A stretch of 18,709 nt of DNA from Microcaldota archaeon (GTDB taxonomy: Archaea > Micrarchaeota > Micrarchaeia > Anstonellales > Anstonellaceae): positions 1-18,709 of the forward strand of contig JAKAME010000024.1 of the NCBI GenBank assembly GCA_021813025.1, read 5' to 3'. Positions 6,310 through 12,285 of this stretch are shown in pieces. Positions within the stretch are counted from its first letter, which is position 1, and each line of letters begins with the position of its first letter. The notes below the pieces were generated by a model, which had not been told where the DNA came from, ran no database searches, and saw only the letters and a list, made by a program, of their open reading frames with translations. A program made the translations under genes and the position numbers.

Positions 6310-6990
6310 GCTTCCTCGCCTGTTTCCTTTCATTGCATCAATTATTTCTTCTCCCTTCACGGCCGGCCATCCCATCTTCTTGGCCAGAACAAGCGCCTTC
6401 TTCCATTCCAGAGCCTTCCAGTCCTCGCCAAGCATTTCGCACATCACCATGGCCGGCGTCAGGCCGGCCGCGCGAGCCAGCGTGAGAGCCAGCTCGGTGT
6501 GCCCATTTCTCTCGCCCAGTTCGCGCGCAATAAGGAGAGGCACATGGCCGGGAGAATAGAAATTCTGGACAAAAGAAGCGGCCTTGTCCTGCCCCTTAGC
6601 GCCCACCATCTTCTCAAACTCAGTAATCGTCAGGCTGCGGTCATTGTCCGTTATCCCGGTGTAGGTTTTCTTGTGGTTAATCCAGATGGAAAATGCCGAC
6701 GGGTCGCCATAAGGCGCGCGCCCCAGCGCCAGCGCGCGCAGGGTTGGCGAGTTGCTCTCGCGCAGCAAATCAGCGGCATAGGGAAGCTGCAGCTTTTTCG
6801 CAGTCTCCTGATTTGTGCCCAGGCACACCAGCCCGCCTGCCTGCGTGCGCAGTATGCGGACATTCTCTGGCGTGCAGAAGCCGGCGTGCAGCACCAAATC
6901 CGCCTCCCCCTCGCGCTGGGGGTGGTCAAGGATGACGAGCGGGACGCCCTTGCGCAGGGCGTCCAGAGCGGACGAAAGCGAAGACTCCAT
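6304..6990 (-). CDS. ribB: 3,4-dihydroxy-2-butanone 4-phosphate synthase (RibB)
   Basis: Riboflavin-pathway enzyme converting ribulose 5-phosphate to 3,4-dihydroxy-2-butanone 4-phosphate and formate. It is a single-domain form of 228 residues with no GTP cyclohydrolase II fusion. Motifs: VILDHPQREGEADLV (19-33, with the acidic loop REGE), TGITDNDRSLTI (the equivalent of TGISAxDR), YSPGHVPLLIA (for RPGHVFPL) and RNGHTELALTLARAAGLTPAMVMCEML, the most diagnostic stretch. The usual DDE before REGE is DHP here, a minor change in the mobile loop. The start is taken at ATG 6990, four bases after the hisS stop, because the protein normally begins a few residues before the ALxxLxxG segment; a longer frame runs back into hisS. 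It is translated from the hisS transcript and converges on ppcA. Confidence 0.95.
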   Translation of the reverse strand: MESSLSSALDALRKGVPLVILDHPQREGEADLVLHAGFCTPENVRILRTQAGGLVCLGTNQETAKKLQLPYAADLLRESNSPTLRALALGRAPYGDPSAFSIWINHKKTYTGITDNDRSLTITEFEKMVGAKGQDKAASFVQNFYSPGHVPLLIARELGERNGHTELALTLARAAGLTPAMVMCEMLGEDWKALEWKKALVLAKKMGWPAVKGEEIIDAMKGNRRGSG

Positions 6991-6994
6991 GGTT

Positions 6995-8311
6995 TCAATC
7001 CGTGCCTTCCTCTTCCATTTCGGTGATTTCCTCGGCCACCTGCCCAATCGTCATCTCTTTCTGCTGGCCGGTTTTCAAATCCTTGAGCGCGTATTTGCCG
7101 CTCTCCGCTTCCTTCTTTCCCACAAAGAGCGCGAACGGTATTCCTGTGGCGTTTGCATAATCCAGCTGCTTGCGCATGGGCCTGCCGTTCAAATCGGTTT
7201 CAACGCACAGGCCGTCCTCGCGCAGTTCGCGCGCAATGGCCAGCACGCGGGCTTGCAGTGAAGGTTCCAGTCCGATAATCAATATCTGCGTTGGCGAAAC
7301 GCGGGCCGCCCTGTCGTCGGAGTTCTTTTTTCCCTCATTTTCTTCCTGCAATGCCAGCAGCCTTTCAATCCCGAACGAGATTCCGACCGCAGAATCATTC
7401 TGCCCGTAAAGCCCCAGCAGGCCGTCATATCGCCCGCCGCCTGCAACTGAACCGACGCCCCCGCCAGCCCTAATTTCGAAAATCGGGCCTGTGTAATATC
7501 CAAGCCCGCGCACCAGAGAGAGGTCAATCCTGACATTCTCCAGCCCGTAGCCGGCCAGTTCCTCAAGAATCTGCGTCAGCTCATTGGCCCCGTCTTCAGA
7601 ATACTCTTCAGCCTTTTCAAGCACAAGTGCGTTGTCCCCGTTGCAGTCGCCGCACAGCAAGTCCAGCAGTTCCTTTGCCTGCGCTTTTGCCAGCCCGGCC
7701 GCCTCAAGCTCCTTTCCCACTCCAGCGCTGCCGAGCTTGTCAAGCTTGTCAAGCGCGCGCAGCACGGCCGCCTCCTGTTTCTGCAGTCCCAGCTTGAGAA
7801 TAAGCCCCTGCAGAATCTTGCGGTTGTTGAGCAGAATATTGAATTCAGAAATGCCGAGCGAGCGCAGAGCCTCGGCCGCCATGGCCAGCAGCTCGGCCTC
7901 CGCCCGCATCGATGCGCATCCGATTATATCCGCGTCAGCCTGCAAAAATTCGCGCAGCCTCCCCTTTTGCGGCTCCTCGCGCCGCCACACCGGCGCAATC
8001 GCATAGCGCTTGTAGGGCTTGGGCAGGGTTTGGGAGGCGGCAAAGCGCGCGAGCGGCACGGTCAAGTCAAAGCGCAGGGCCATGTCGCTGTCCTCGATTT
8101 TGAACAGCTGGCCGGCGATTTCGGCGCCGGCGGCCATGTCAGAGCCTTTCTTGGCCCCCAGCGCCTGCACTGATTCCATTGCAGGCGTCCAGAGAGGCTG
8201 GTATCCCCACTGCCGGTAGGTGGCCTCTATCGCATTGGCCATGCGGCGGCGGCGCTCCATGGAAGCTCCGCTGTAGTCGCGCATGCCTTTTGGCGTCTGA
8301 TAGGATGTCAT
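6995..8311 (-). CDS. hisS: Histidyl-tRNA synthetase
   Basis: Class II aminoacyl-tRNA synthetase of 438 residues charging tRNA-His. The N-terminus YQTPKGMRDYSG is typical. Motif 1 lies around YRQWGYQPLWTPAMES. Motif 2 is VWRREEPQKGRLREFLQADADIIG, with the Arg and Glu that bind ATP. The histidine-specific signatures are LVRGLGYYTGPIFE (HisA) and GGGRYDGLLGLYG (HisB). Motif 3 is VGISFGIERLLAL. A C-terminal anticodon-binding alpha/beta domain occupies about residues 345-438. The start at ATG 8311 has a TATA-like box 27 bases upstream and no Shine-Dalgarno site. It is the first gene of a two-gene transcript with ribB and is divergent from the 159-aa gene. Confidence 0.98.
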   Translation of the reverse strand: MTSYQTPKGMRDYSGASMERRRRMANAIEATYRQWGYQPLWTPAMESVQALGAKKGSDMAAGAEIAGQLFKIEDSDMALRFDLTVPLARFAASQTLPKPYKRYAIAPVWRREEPQKGRLREFLQADADIIGCASMRAEAELLAMAAEALRSLGISEFNILLNNRKILQGLILKLGLQKQEAAVLRALDKLDKLGSAGVGKELEAAGLAKAQAKELLDLLCGDCNGDNALVLEKAEEYSEDGANELTQILEELAGYGLENVRIDLSLVRGLGYYTGPIFEIRAGGGVGSVAGGGRYDGLLGLYGQNDSAVGISFGIERLLALQEENEGKKNSDDRAARVSPTQILIIGLEPSLQARVLAIARELREDGLCVETDLNGRPMRKQLDYANATGIPFALFVGKKEAESGKYALKDLKTGQQKEMTIGQVAEEITEMEEEGTD

Positions 8312-8332
8312 GAATGAATTGGACGCGAATCG

Positions 8333-8344
8333 GCTTTTAATTGG
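8333..8344 (-). promoter_or_regulatory. TATA-like box (CCAATTAAAAGC) for hisS
   Basis: On the minus strand it is centred near 8338, about 27 bases before the hisS ATG. It resembles the box before ppcA. The intervening DNA lacks a ribosome-binding site. Confidence 0.55.
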
Positions 8345-8401
8345 TATGGCCTCGTCGGCTAAAAGGCAGGTTTTCGTTTCCTGACGTGGTCGGCTCTGGC
8401 A

Positions 8402-8412
8402 TTCTTATAAAG
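8402..8412 (+). promoter_or_regulatory. TATA box (TTCTTATAAAG) for the 159-aa gene
   Basis: TTATAAAG is centred about 50 bases before ATG 8457, so transcription should begin near 8434 and leave a leader of about 23 bases containing GGAGA some 9 bases before the ATG. It faces away from the hisS promoter within the 145-base intergenic region; the rest of that region shows nothing recognisable. Confidence 0.55.
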
Positions 8413-8456
8413 GTGTCCAGCGTGAGCGGCAGCAGAGGCAATCGGAGACGACGTTC

Positions 8457-8936
8457 ATGTACATGATTAGGCCATTCCCGGGACGGGTCAATCCGACCGG
8501 AGAAAAAGAACTCGCAGGCTTCTACTGCTGGTTCTCCCACGCCAACCAGCCATACACGCGCCATTATGGAGGGGGCAGAATATATTTTGAGGGCGTCATC
8601 CAGAAGAACAAAGCCGGGGAGTTCACTTTCACCCTGCTCAGGGTTTCGCGCACAATGCCAACAGAATTTCCTTTCGTGGCCGAGAGGCTGGCGGATGCAT
8701 CATACTCCCAGCCTGCGAAATTCACCCCGTCTTATGTGAACGAGGGGCCGGCCTTCCCAGTTCCATCCGGCAAAATCCGGGAACTGGCCATCGGGCCAGG
8801 CCCTGTCCAAGCTCCGGCCGAGCTGCTGAAAATGCTCGCCGCAGAGGCAAAATCAGCCTTCAACGACTATGTGACAGCCTCGTTCCGCTCCGAATTCAAG
8901 TTCTCCGAGCCATTGGTTGGCGCGCAGGCCAATTGA
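8457..8936 (+). CDS. Unrecognised soluble protein (159 aa)
   Basis: I cannot assign this protein to a family. It has 159 residues, no membrane helix and no signal peptide. The N-terminal two thirds (MIRPFPGRVNPTGEKE through FTPSYVNEGPAF) look beta-rich, with aromatic and glycine residues such as FYCWFSH and HYGGGRIYFEGVI. The last third has a predicted helix around ELLKMLAAEAKSAFNDYV. His28, His36 and Cys24 lie near each other but form no motif I know. ATG 8457 is followed two codons later by another ATG (8463); either could be used. A TATA box upstream and codon use like its neighbours support a real gene. It precedes the tRNA-Thr locus on the same strand, but a separate promoter lies between them. 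Confidence 0.75.
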   Translation: MYMIRPFPGRVNPTGEKELAGFYCWFSHANQPYTRHYGGGRIYFEGVIQKNKAGEFTFTLLRVSRTMPTEFPFVAERLADASYSQPAKFTPSYVNEGPAFPVPSGKIRELAIGPGPVQAPAELLKMLAAEAKSAFNDYVTASFRSEFKFSEPLVGAQAN

Positions 8937-8940
8937 AGCG

Positions 8941-8950
8941 GTTTTTAATG
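8941..8950 (+). promoter_or_regulatory. TATA-like box (GTTTTTAATG) upstream of the tRNA-Thr locus
   Basis: TTTTTAAT is centred near 8945, predicting a transcription start near 8972, just before the broken tRNA 5' half at 8980. I see no comparable box right before the intact tRNA at 9096 (GAGAATAGG at 9072 is weak and badly spaced). One transcript may therefore cover the broken half, the tRNA and the protease gene. Confidence 0.5.
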
Positions 8951-8979
8951 TTTGGCGAAGAGGATATGCCTGCTTGTTT

Positions 8980-9062
8980 GCCCTCGTAGCTCAGTACGCC
9001 GGGCCTTCGGCCCGTCTAGTCGCCAAGCGCTGCGCGCTTGACGATGGCCGAGCGCCTGTCTC
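8980..9062 (+). pseudogene. Broken copy of the tRNA-Thr 5' half with a 50-nt hairpin insertion in the D loop
   Basis: Bases 8980-8995 are identical to the first 16 bases of the intact tRNA-Thr at 9096. Bases 9046-9062 match the next 17 (9112-9128) with one mismatch, so 32 of 33 tRNA positions agree, ending at position 34, the first anticodon base. Between the two blocks lies a 50-nt insertion (8996-9045) made of two hairpins: CGGGCC-TTC-GGCCCG, and a 7-bp stem CAAGCGC-TGC-GCGCTTG extended by three further pairs. No 3' half follows. Instead, 9054-9081 can form a hairpin (GCCT and TCTC pairing with GAGA and AGGC). I see no clean bulge-helix-bulge motif at the insertion, so a D-loop intron is not supported. 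It could be a degenerate duplication, a stable small RNA, or an assembly artefact. Confidence 0.7.
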
Positions 9063-9095
9063 TGAGCGGGGGAGAATAGGCAATCACATCCAAAC

Positions 9096-9245
9096 GCCCT
9101 CGTAGCTCAGTGGCAGAGCGCCTGTCTCGTAGGGCTTTTTTGGCCGGAGGCCAAAAAACCCCGGAAAACCGCCCGTCCGTCGGGATGCGCGGTTCTCCGT
9201 TCTCGAGACAACAGGAGGTCACGAGTTCAAATCTCGTCGAGGGCT
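9096..9245 (+). tRNA. tRNA-Thr (anticodon CGU) with a 78-nt intron
   Basis: A complete cloverleaf can be drawn. Acceptor stem GCCCTCG/CGAGGGC; D arm GCTC-AGTGGCA-GAGC; anticodon stem CCTGT/ACAGG; variable loop AGGTC; T arm ACGAG-TTCAAAT-CTCGT; discriminator U at 9245; CCA not encoded. After intron removal the anticodon loop is CUCGUAA, giving anticodon CGU at 9128-9130, which reads ACG threonine codons. G1-C72, C2-G71 and U73 agree with archaeal threonine identity elements. The intron (9132-9209) lies at the canonical 37/38 site with a clear bulge-helix-bulge. The next gene's start codon is only four bases past the discriminator. Confidence 0.95.
9132..9209 (+). other. Archaeal tRNA intron (bulge-helix-bulge type) at position 37/38
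   Basis: The four-base central helix CTCG (9126-9129) pairs with CGAG (9204-9207). It is flanked by three-base bulges TAG (9130-9132) and ACA (9208-9210), and splicing endonuclease would cut TA|G and AC|A. The 78-nt intron folds into two hairpins: GGG/CCC plus TTTTTTGGCC-GGA-GGCCAAAAAA, then CGGAAAACCGC paired with GCGGTTCTCCG (one mismatch) around an inner CCG/CGG stem. The T6 run at 9136-9141 is of terminator-like length. Confidence 0.9.
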
Positions 9246-9249
9246 ATTC

Positions 9250-9681
9250 ATGGTCTTGAAAACCAAAACGCGGCCGGTCGTCCATGTGGTCGGCAATCCG
9301 CTCACCCCGTCAGATTCCATGCCCCTGCGCCTTCTTCCTCTCCTGCAAAAAGCCCGCCAAGACTTGGATTTCCAGCCATTCGAGCCAACCCGAATGGACA
9401 TCCCGCAGAAACAAAGCCTGGTTTTCATCGACACAATTCAGGGAATAAGGAAAGTGGTTCACCTGCACGGCATACGCGCGCTTGCGCCATCCGATGCAGC
9501 CTATTCTTTGCATGATTTTGACTTGGCTGGCCAGCTTTTGCTATTAGACAAATTCGGCCTTCTTGGCCCGGTAGCAATAATCGGCGTGCCGTCAAAAGGA
9601 AAGAAAGAACAGATAGCAAAAGACGTGCTGCGCGAGCTGGAGCACGTGAGCGCAAAAACTACCTCTTCTTCCGGTTCCTGA
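9250..9681 (+). CDS. NiFe-hydrogenase maturation protease (HycI/HybD-like, peptidase family M52)
   Basis: Endopeptidase of 143 residues that removes the C-terminal extension of a hydrogenase large subunit once nickel is in place. The fold markers are VVHVVGNPLTPSDSMPLRLLPLL (10-32; the GNPL loop plus Asp22 where HybD has its first acidic nickel-sensing ligand), LVFIDTIQGI (57-66; Asp61) and the SLHDFDL segment with His88, so three ligand positions can be filled. The protein is short compared with the ~155-165 residues common in the family. The gene begins four bases after tRNA-Thr, with no room for its own promoter or ribosome-binding site, so its mRNA probably arises from the tRNA transcript. 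Its last 23 bases overlap the 3' end of the hydrogenase large-subunit gene on the other strand, a strong contextual support. Confidence 0.88.
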   Translation: MVLKTKTRPVVHVVGNPLTPSDSMPLRLLPLLQKARQDLDFQPFEPTRMDIPQKQSLVFIDTIQGIRKVVHLHGIRALAPSDAAYSLHDFDLAGQLLLLDKFGLLGPVAIIGVPSKGKKEQIAKDVLRELEHVSAKTTSSSGS

Positions 9682-10960
9682 TGTCCCATCTCACTTTCAA
9701 GAAGTGCGTGGCGCATGAAACGCAGGGGTCGTAGGCGCGCACGAGCTTCTCAATCTCGTGCTCAATCTGCTCTTTAGGAAGCTCCAAACTCTCCTGCACC
9801 AGCGTGCCGATGTCTATTTCCATGTGCACCTGGTTCTGCGCGGTCGGAATCACCGGCAGGCCCTCGCGCACCTTGCCGTCAGCCATCACTTCAATCATGT
9901 AATACAGCGTGCCGCGCGGGGCCTCAATCACGCCAACCCCAACGCCCGCCTTCGCAGGCGGCAGGGGAGTTTCCTCCTTGACGAATTCCCTGCCTTCAAG
10001 CGCATCGGTCGAGCGGTCGATGGCGTTGAGCATCTCAATCGCCTGCCCGACTTCCGCGTCATAGCGGTTGTGGGACGGGAAGCGCTTGAGCGCGGAGGCA
10101 GCATCACGGCGCGTGTCAGGATGCAAAGTGTCCCGATGCAGGTTCATGCGCGCCAGCGCGCCCACCATGTATGGCGAGCCCTCGTAGCGGAAGCCTGTTG
10201 CCTGCGAGTAGGGAATAATCACGCGCTTGAGGTGGTCAAAGTAATCCTGCTCAGGCACCTTGTGCCCGTTGCTGTCCCATATCACGTCTCCCAAGTAGGA
10301 GAAGTCAGGGCTGCGTATGGCCACATAGCGCGTAGGCACGTCGAATTTGAAGCTGCAGTCAGCGAAGCGGTCAATCAGCTCCAGCACGCGCGGGCGCACT
10401 TCCAGCAGCTCGTGCACAAGCTCCTTTGTCTTGGCCGAATCAGGCACCTGCGAGTAGCGGCCCACCTGCGCGCGCGTGGGATGCACCGCAGCGCCTATTA
10501 TTTCGGTGCACAGATGGTTGCCCGCCGTCTTGACATCAAATGCGGTTTTCACAAGCTCATGGTATTCCGGCCCGAAATCCAGCACGGAATCAACGCCAAC
10601 CAAATCAGGCAGGCAGAAGAGGTAGAGGTGCATGGCATGGTCGCGCAAATTCAGGCCCCACAGGCTCAGCTTGCGCAAAAGCAGCGTCTGCTCGGACGGG
10701 CGCGCACCCACGGCGCGCTCCACTGCTTCAATTGACGCCATCTGGTGCGCAATCGAGCATGTGCCGCAGATGTGGGACACCATGGCCGGGATGGAATTGT
10801 ACATCCGCCCCCTCATGGCTTGGGTGTAGAAGCGCTTGTATTCGCTCATTGACAGGCGCACGTCAGCAACCTTGCCGTCGCGCACCTTGACGTCAAGGCC
10901 GGCATGGCCCTCTATTTTGCTCAGGCCCTCGATGTGAAGCTCGAAATCGTCCTTATGCAT
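9659..10960 (-). CDS. NiFe hydrogenase large (catalytic) subunit
   Basis: Catalytic subunit of 433 residues carrying the NiFe active site. The N-terminus shows LSKIEGHAGL (13-22). Motif L1 is HICGTCSIAH (63-72), with Cys65 and Cys68; most large subunits have Arg where this one has His63. Motif L2 is DPCVSCATH (411-419), with Cys413 and Cys416. After His419 comes a 14-residue tail, FLKVRWDIRNRKKR, of the kind removed by a maturation protease; such a gene lies next door. Size and sequence look like a cytoplasmic group 3-type enzyme, but the subgroup is uncertain. Start ATG 10960 is chosen because it overlaps the small-subunit stop by eight bases (ATGCATAA) and follows AGGGGGAAGAG; a longer frame upstream lies inside the small-subunit gene. 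Confidence 0.95.
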   Translation of the reverse strand: MHKDDFELHIEGLSKIEGHAGLDVKVRDGKVADVRLSMSEYKRFYTQAMRGRMYNSIPAMVSHICGTCSIAHQMASIEAVERAVGARPSEQTLLLRKLSLWGLNLRDHAMHLYLFCLPDLVGVDSVLDFGPEYHELVKTAFDVKTAGNHLCTEIIGAAVHPTRAQVGRYSQVPDSAKTKELVHELLEVRPRVLELIDRFADCSFKFDVPTRYVAIRSPDFSYLGDVIWDSNGHKVPEQDYFDHLKRVIIPYSQATGFRYEGSPYMVGALARMNLHRDTLHPDTRRDAASALKRFPSHNRYDAEVGQAIEMLNAIDRSTDALEGREFVKEETPLPPAKAGVGVGVIEAPRGTLYYMIEVMADGKVREGLPVIPTAQNQVHMEIDIGTLVQESLELPKEQIEHEIEKLVRAYDPCVSCATHFLKVRWDIRNRKKR

Positions 10961-11489
10961 GCTCTTCCCCCTCGTTTGTCTCATTAGGCGCCAATACTCC
11001 GAACTCCTTCATGTATCCTTCCAGCACTTCGATGAATTTCGGGTGCATTATCGGGCAGCCGGGCACCTCCGCATCCACCTTCACCACTTCGCCTATGCCC
11101 GTCACCCTCTCGCGGTGGCCGAAGCGCTCGAGAATGGGCTTGATTTCCTCCAGAGTCTTGGCGTCGAAATAATTCCTGTAATTGTTCGGAGCGCCGGTTA
11201 TTGCGCATGAGCCGATGGCCACCACCCTCTTGGCCAGGCGCCTGATTTCCAGCACGCGCTCAACTTCCTTCTGCGAGCTGATGCCGCCCTCTATTATGGC
11301 CACATCCATCTCGTCCAGCACGTTCTTCCCTTTCAGCAGGCGGCAGTGGCGCACGTCCATAAGCGGCGCCCATTCGAAATACTTGGTGTTGAGCACTTCC
11401 AGAAACTCCACAAGGCAGCCCTCGCAGCAGGTGAATGAGAAGAAGCTGATTCGCAGGCGCTTTTGGGGGGCTGGTTGGGAAGAAGCCAT
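10953..11489 (-). CDS. NiFe hydrogenase small subunit (single proximal [4Fe-4S] cluster)
   Basis: Electron-transfer subunit of 178 residues. The four expected proximal-cluster cysteines are visible: the N-terminal CCEGC (Cys22 and Cys25, with an extra Cys21), Cys95 in AIGSCAITG and Cys145 in VPGCPIM. There is no C-terminal extension for medial or distal clusters, no twin-arginine signal and no membrane anchor, so the enzyme should be cytoplasmic, as in group 3 hydrogenases and HoxY-like short subunits. Start ATG 11489 lies four bases after the stop of the upstream gene and about 12 residues before the first beta strand (RISFFSFT). Residues just upstream in the longer frame show no similarity. 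It overlaps the large-subunit start, implying coupled translation. Confidence 0.93.
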   Translation of the reverse strand: MASSQPAPQKRLRISFFSFTCCEGCLVEFLEVLNTKYFEWAPLMDVRHCRLLKGKNVLDEMDVAIIEGGISSQKEVERVLEIRRLAKRVVAIGSCAITGAPNNYRNYFDAKTLEEIKPILERFGHRERVTGIGEVVKVDAEVPGCPIMHPKFIEVLEGYMKEFGVLAPNETNEGEEHA

Positions 11490-11493
11490 TTGC

Positions 11494-12285
11494 TCACTCA
11501 GGCGGGCGCTTGCCGAACAATTCCATGTTGAGAAGGGTGTATTTTTCAAGGTTGTTGGCCTGCCGCGGGCTTATTGTTGCGGCCAGCACGCCCCAATGGG
11601 AGGCAACCAAGTCTCCGGATGAGAGGGAGAAGCGGGAAGAATCGAATTTCCAATCGGCAAGTTTCCGAGAGCCAAGACAAGCATTCTTGTTTTCAATGCC
11701 CGCGCCTTTGTTTTTTGCATTCAGCACGAGCGGGGAATAGGAAACCTGAACGCTCTTGTCTTTCACTTTTTTTACTTTTCCCCAAGCAACGCGGCAGGCG
11801 TCCAGCTCTGCGCGCGTGCGCTTGAGCACGCCTGAAATCGAGCCTATGTAGAACACGTGGAATGAATGGTGCGGCCGCACTTTGGGCGGAAGTCCGGATG
11901 CCAGCGTTTCGGCGCGCCCGCTGGAAAGAAAAGAAGGGGCAACAAAGCGCTTTCTAATGACGGCGGCCATGTCCTCGCCGTTTATTCCTTCAAGCAGTTT
12001 GTTCCCCAGCCAAAAAGCTTCCACAACATCATAATCAAAAGGCTCCAGCCCGTTCGCGTCCGCAATGAGCGAGAGATAGGAATATGGCGCGCGGAATTTT
12101 TTCAGGGCAACGGCCAGTTTGCGCGGATTCCCCCACGCCGTCTTTTTCGGCCCGCAGAGGCCGAGCTGGTTTGGAGGGAGAGAAAATGATGCCGCCAGCG
12201 CCAAGCCGGATGGCTCGTCCAGCCGCCGGTCGGTGCCGGATGCCCTGCTCAAGCAGGCCGCGTTCGGCCGCCTTATGCCTTGCAT
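11494..12285 (-). CDS. Conserved hydrogenase-associated protein (probably DUF6390 family)
   Basis: Protein of 263 residues without membrane segments. From memory it matches an uncharacterised family, which I believe is DUF6390, found beside NiFe hydrogenase genes; I could not verify this. Blocks that look conserved: LPPNQLGLCGP (36-46), FRAPYSYLSLIADANGLEPFDYDVVEAFWLGNKLLE (64-99), PHHSFHVFYIG (138-148), CRVAWGKV (164-171) and GDLVASHWGVLA (224-235). The histidine pairs and Cys44/Cys164 could bind metal, so a role in hydrogenase assembly is possible but unproven. ATG 12285 overlaps the EamA stop by 13 bases. The first ~28 residues precede the conserved part and no better ATG exists. It ends four bases before the small-subunit start, so the cluster is one transcript. 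Confidence 0.85.
   Translation of the reverse strand: MQGIRRPNAACLSRASGTDRRLDEPSGLALAASFSLPPNQLGLCGPKKTAWGNPRKLAVALKKFRAPYSYLSLIADANGLEPFDYDVVEAFWLGNKLLEGINGEDMAAVIRKRFVAPSFLSSGRAETLASGLPPKVRPHHSFHVFYIGSISGVLKRTRAELDACRVAWGKVKKVKDKSVQVSYSPLVLNAKNKGAGIENKNACLGSRKLADWKFDSSRFSLSSGDLVASHWGVLAATISPRQANNLEKYTLLNMELFGKRPPE

Noticed and set aside
7045..7047. An upstream start for ribB inside hisS, giving 19 extra residues
   Set aside because: The extra residues (MGRWPRKSPKWKRKARIET) are unlike RibB N-termini, and ATG 6990 directly follows the hisS stop as expected for coupling.
8996..9045. The D-loop insertion as a functional tRNA intron, or the broken half as a trans-spliced split tRNA
   Set aside because: I could not draw a four-base helix flanked by two three-base bulges at its ends, and no second 3' half or complementary pairing arm (as in Nanoarchaeum split tRNAs) is visible in the window.
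9126..9131. Anticodons other than CGU for the intact tRNA
   Set aside because: Shifting the splice site breaks either U33, the seven-base loop, or the three-base bulges. CGU satisfies all of them and the U73 discriminator fits threonine.
9758..10735. A 325-codon open frame on the plus strand antisense to the hydrogenase large subunit
   Set aside because: The minus-strand hydrogenase is beyond doubt, and the antisense product is rich in His/Arg/Ala/Leu without any domain. It is a shadow produced by GC-rich third positions, as are the long antisense frames over EF-2 (17140-18048), the dehydrogenase (13651-14682) and the 232-aa gene (614-1231).
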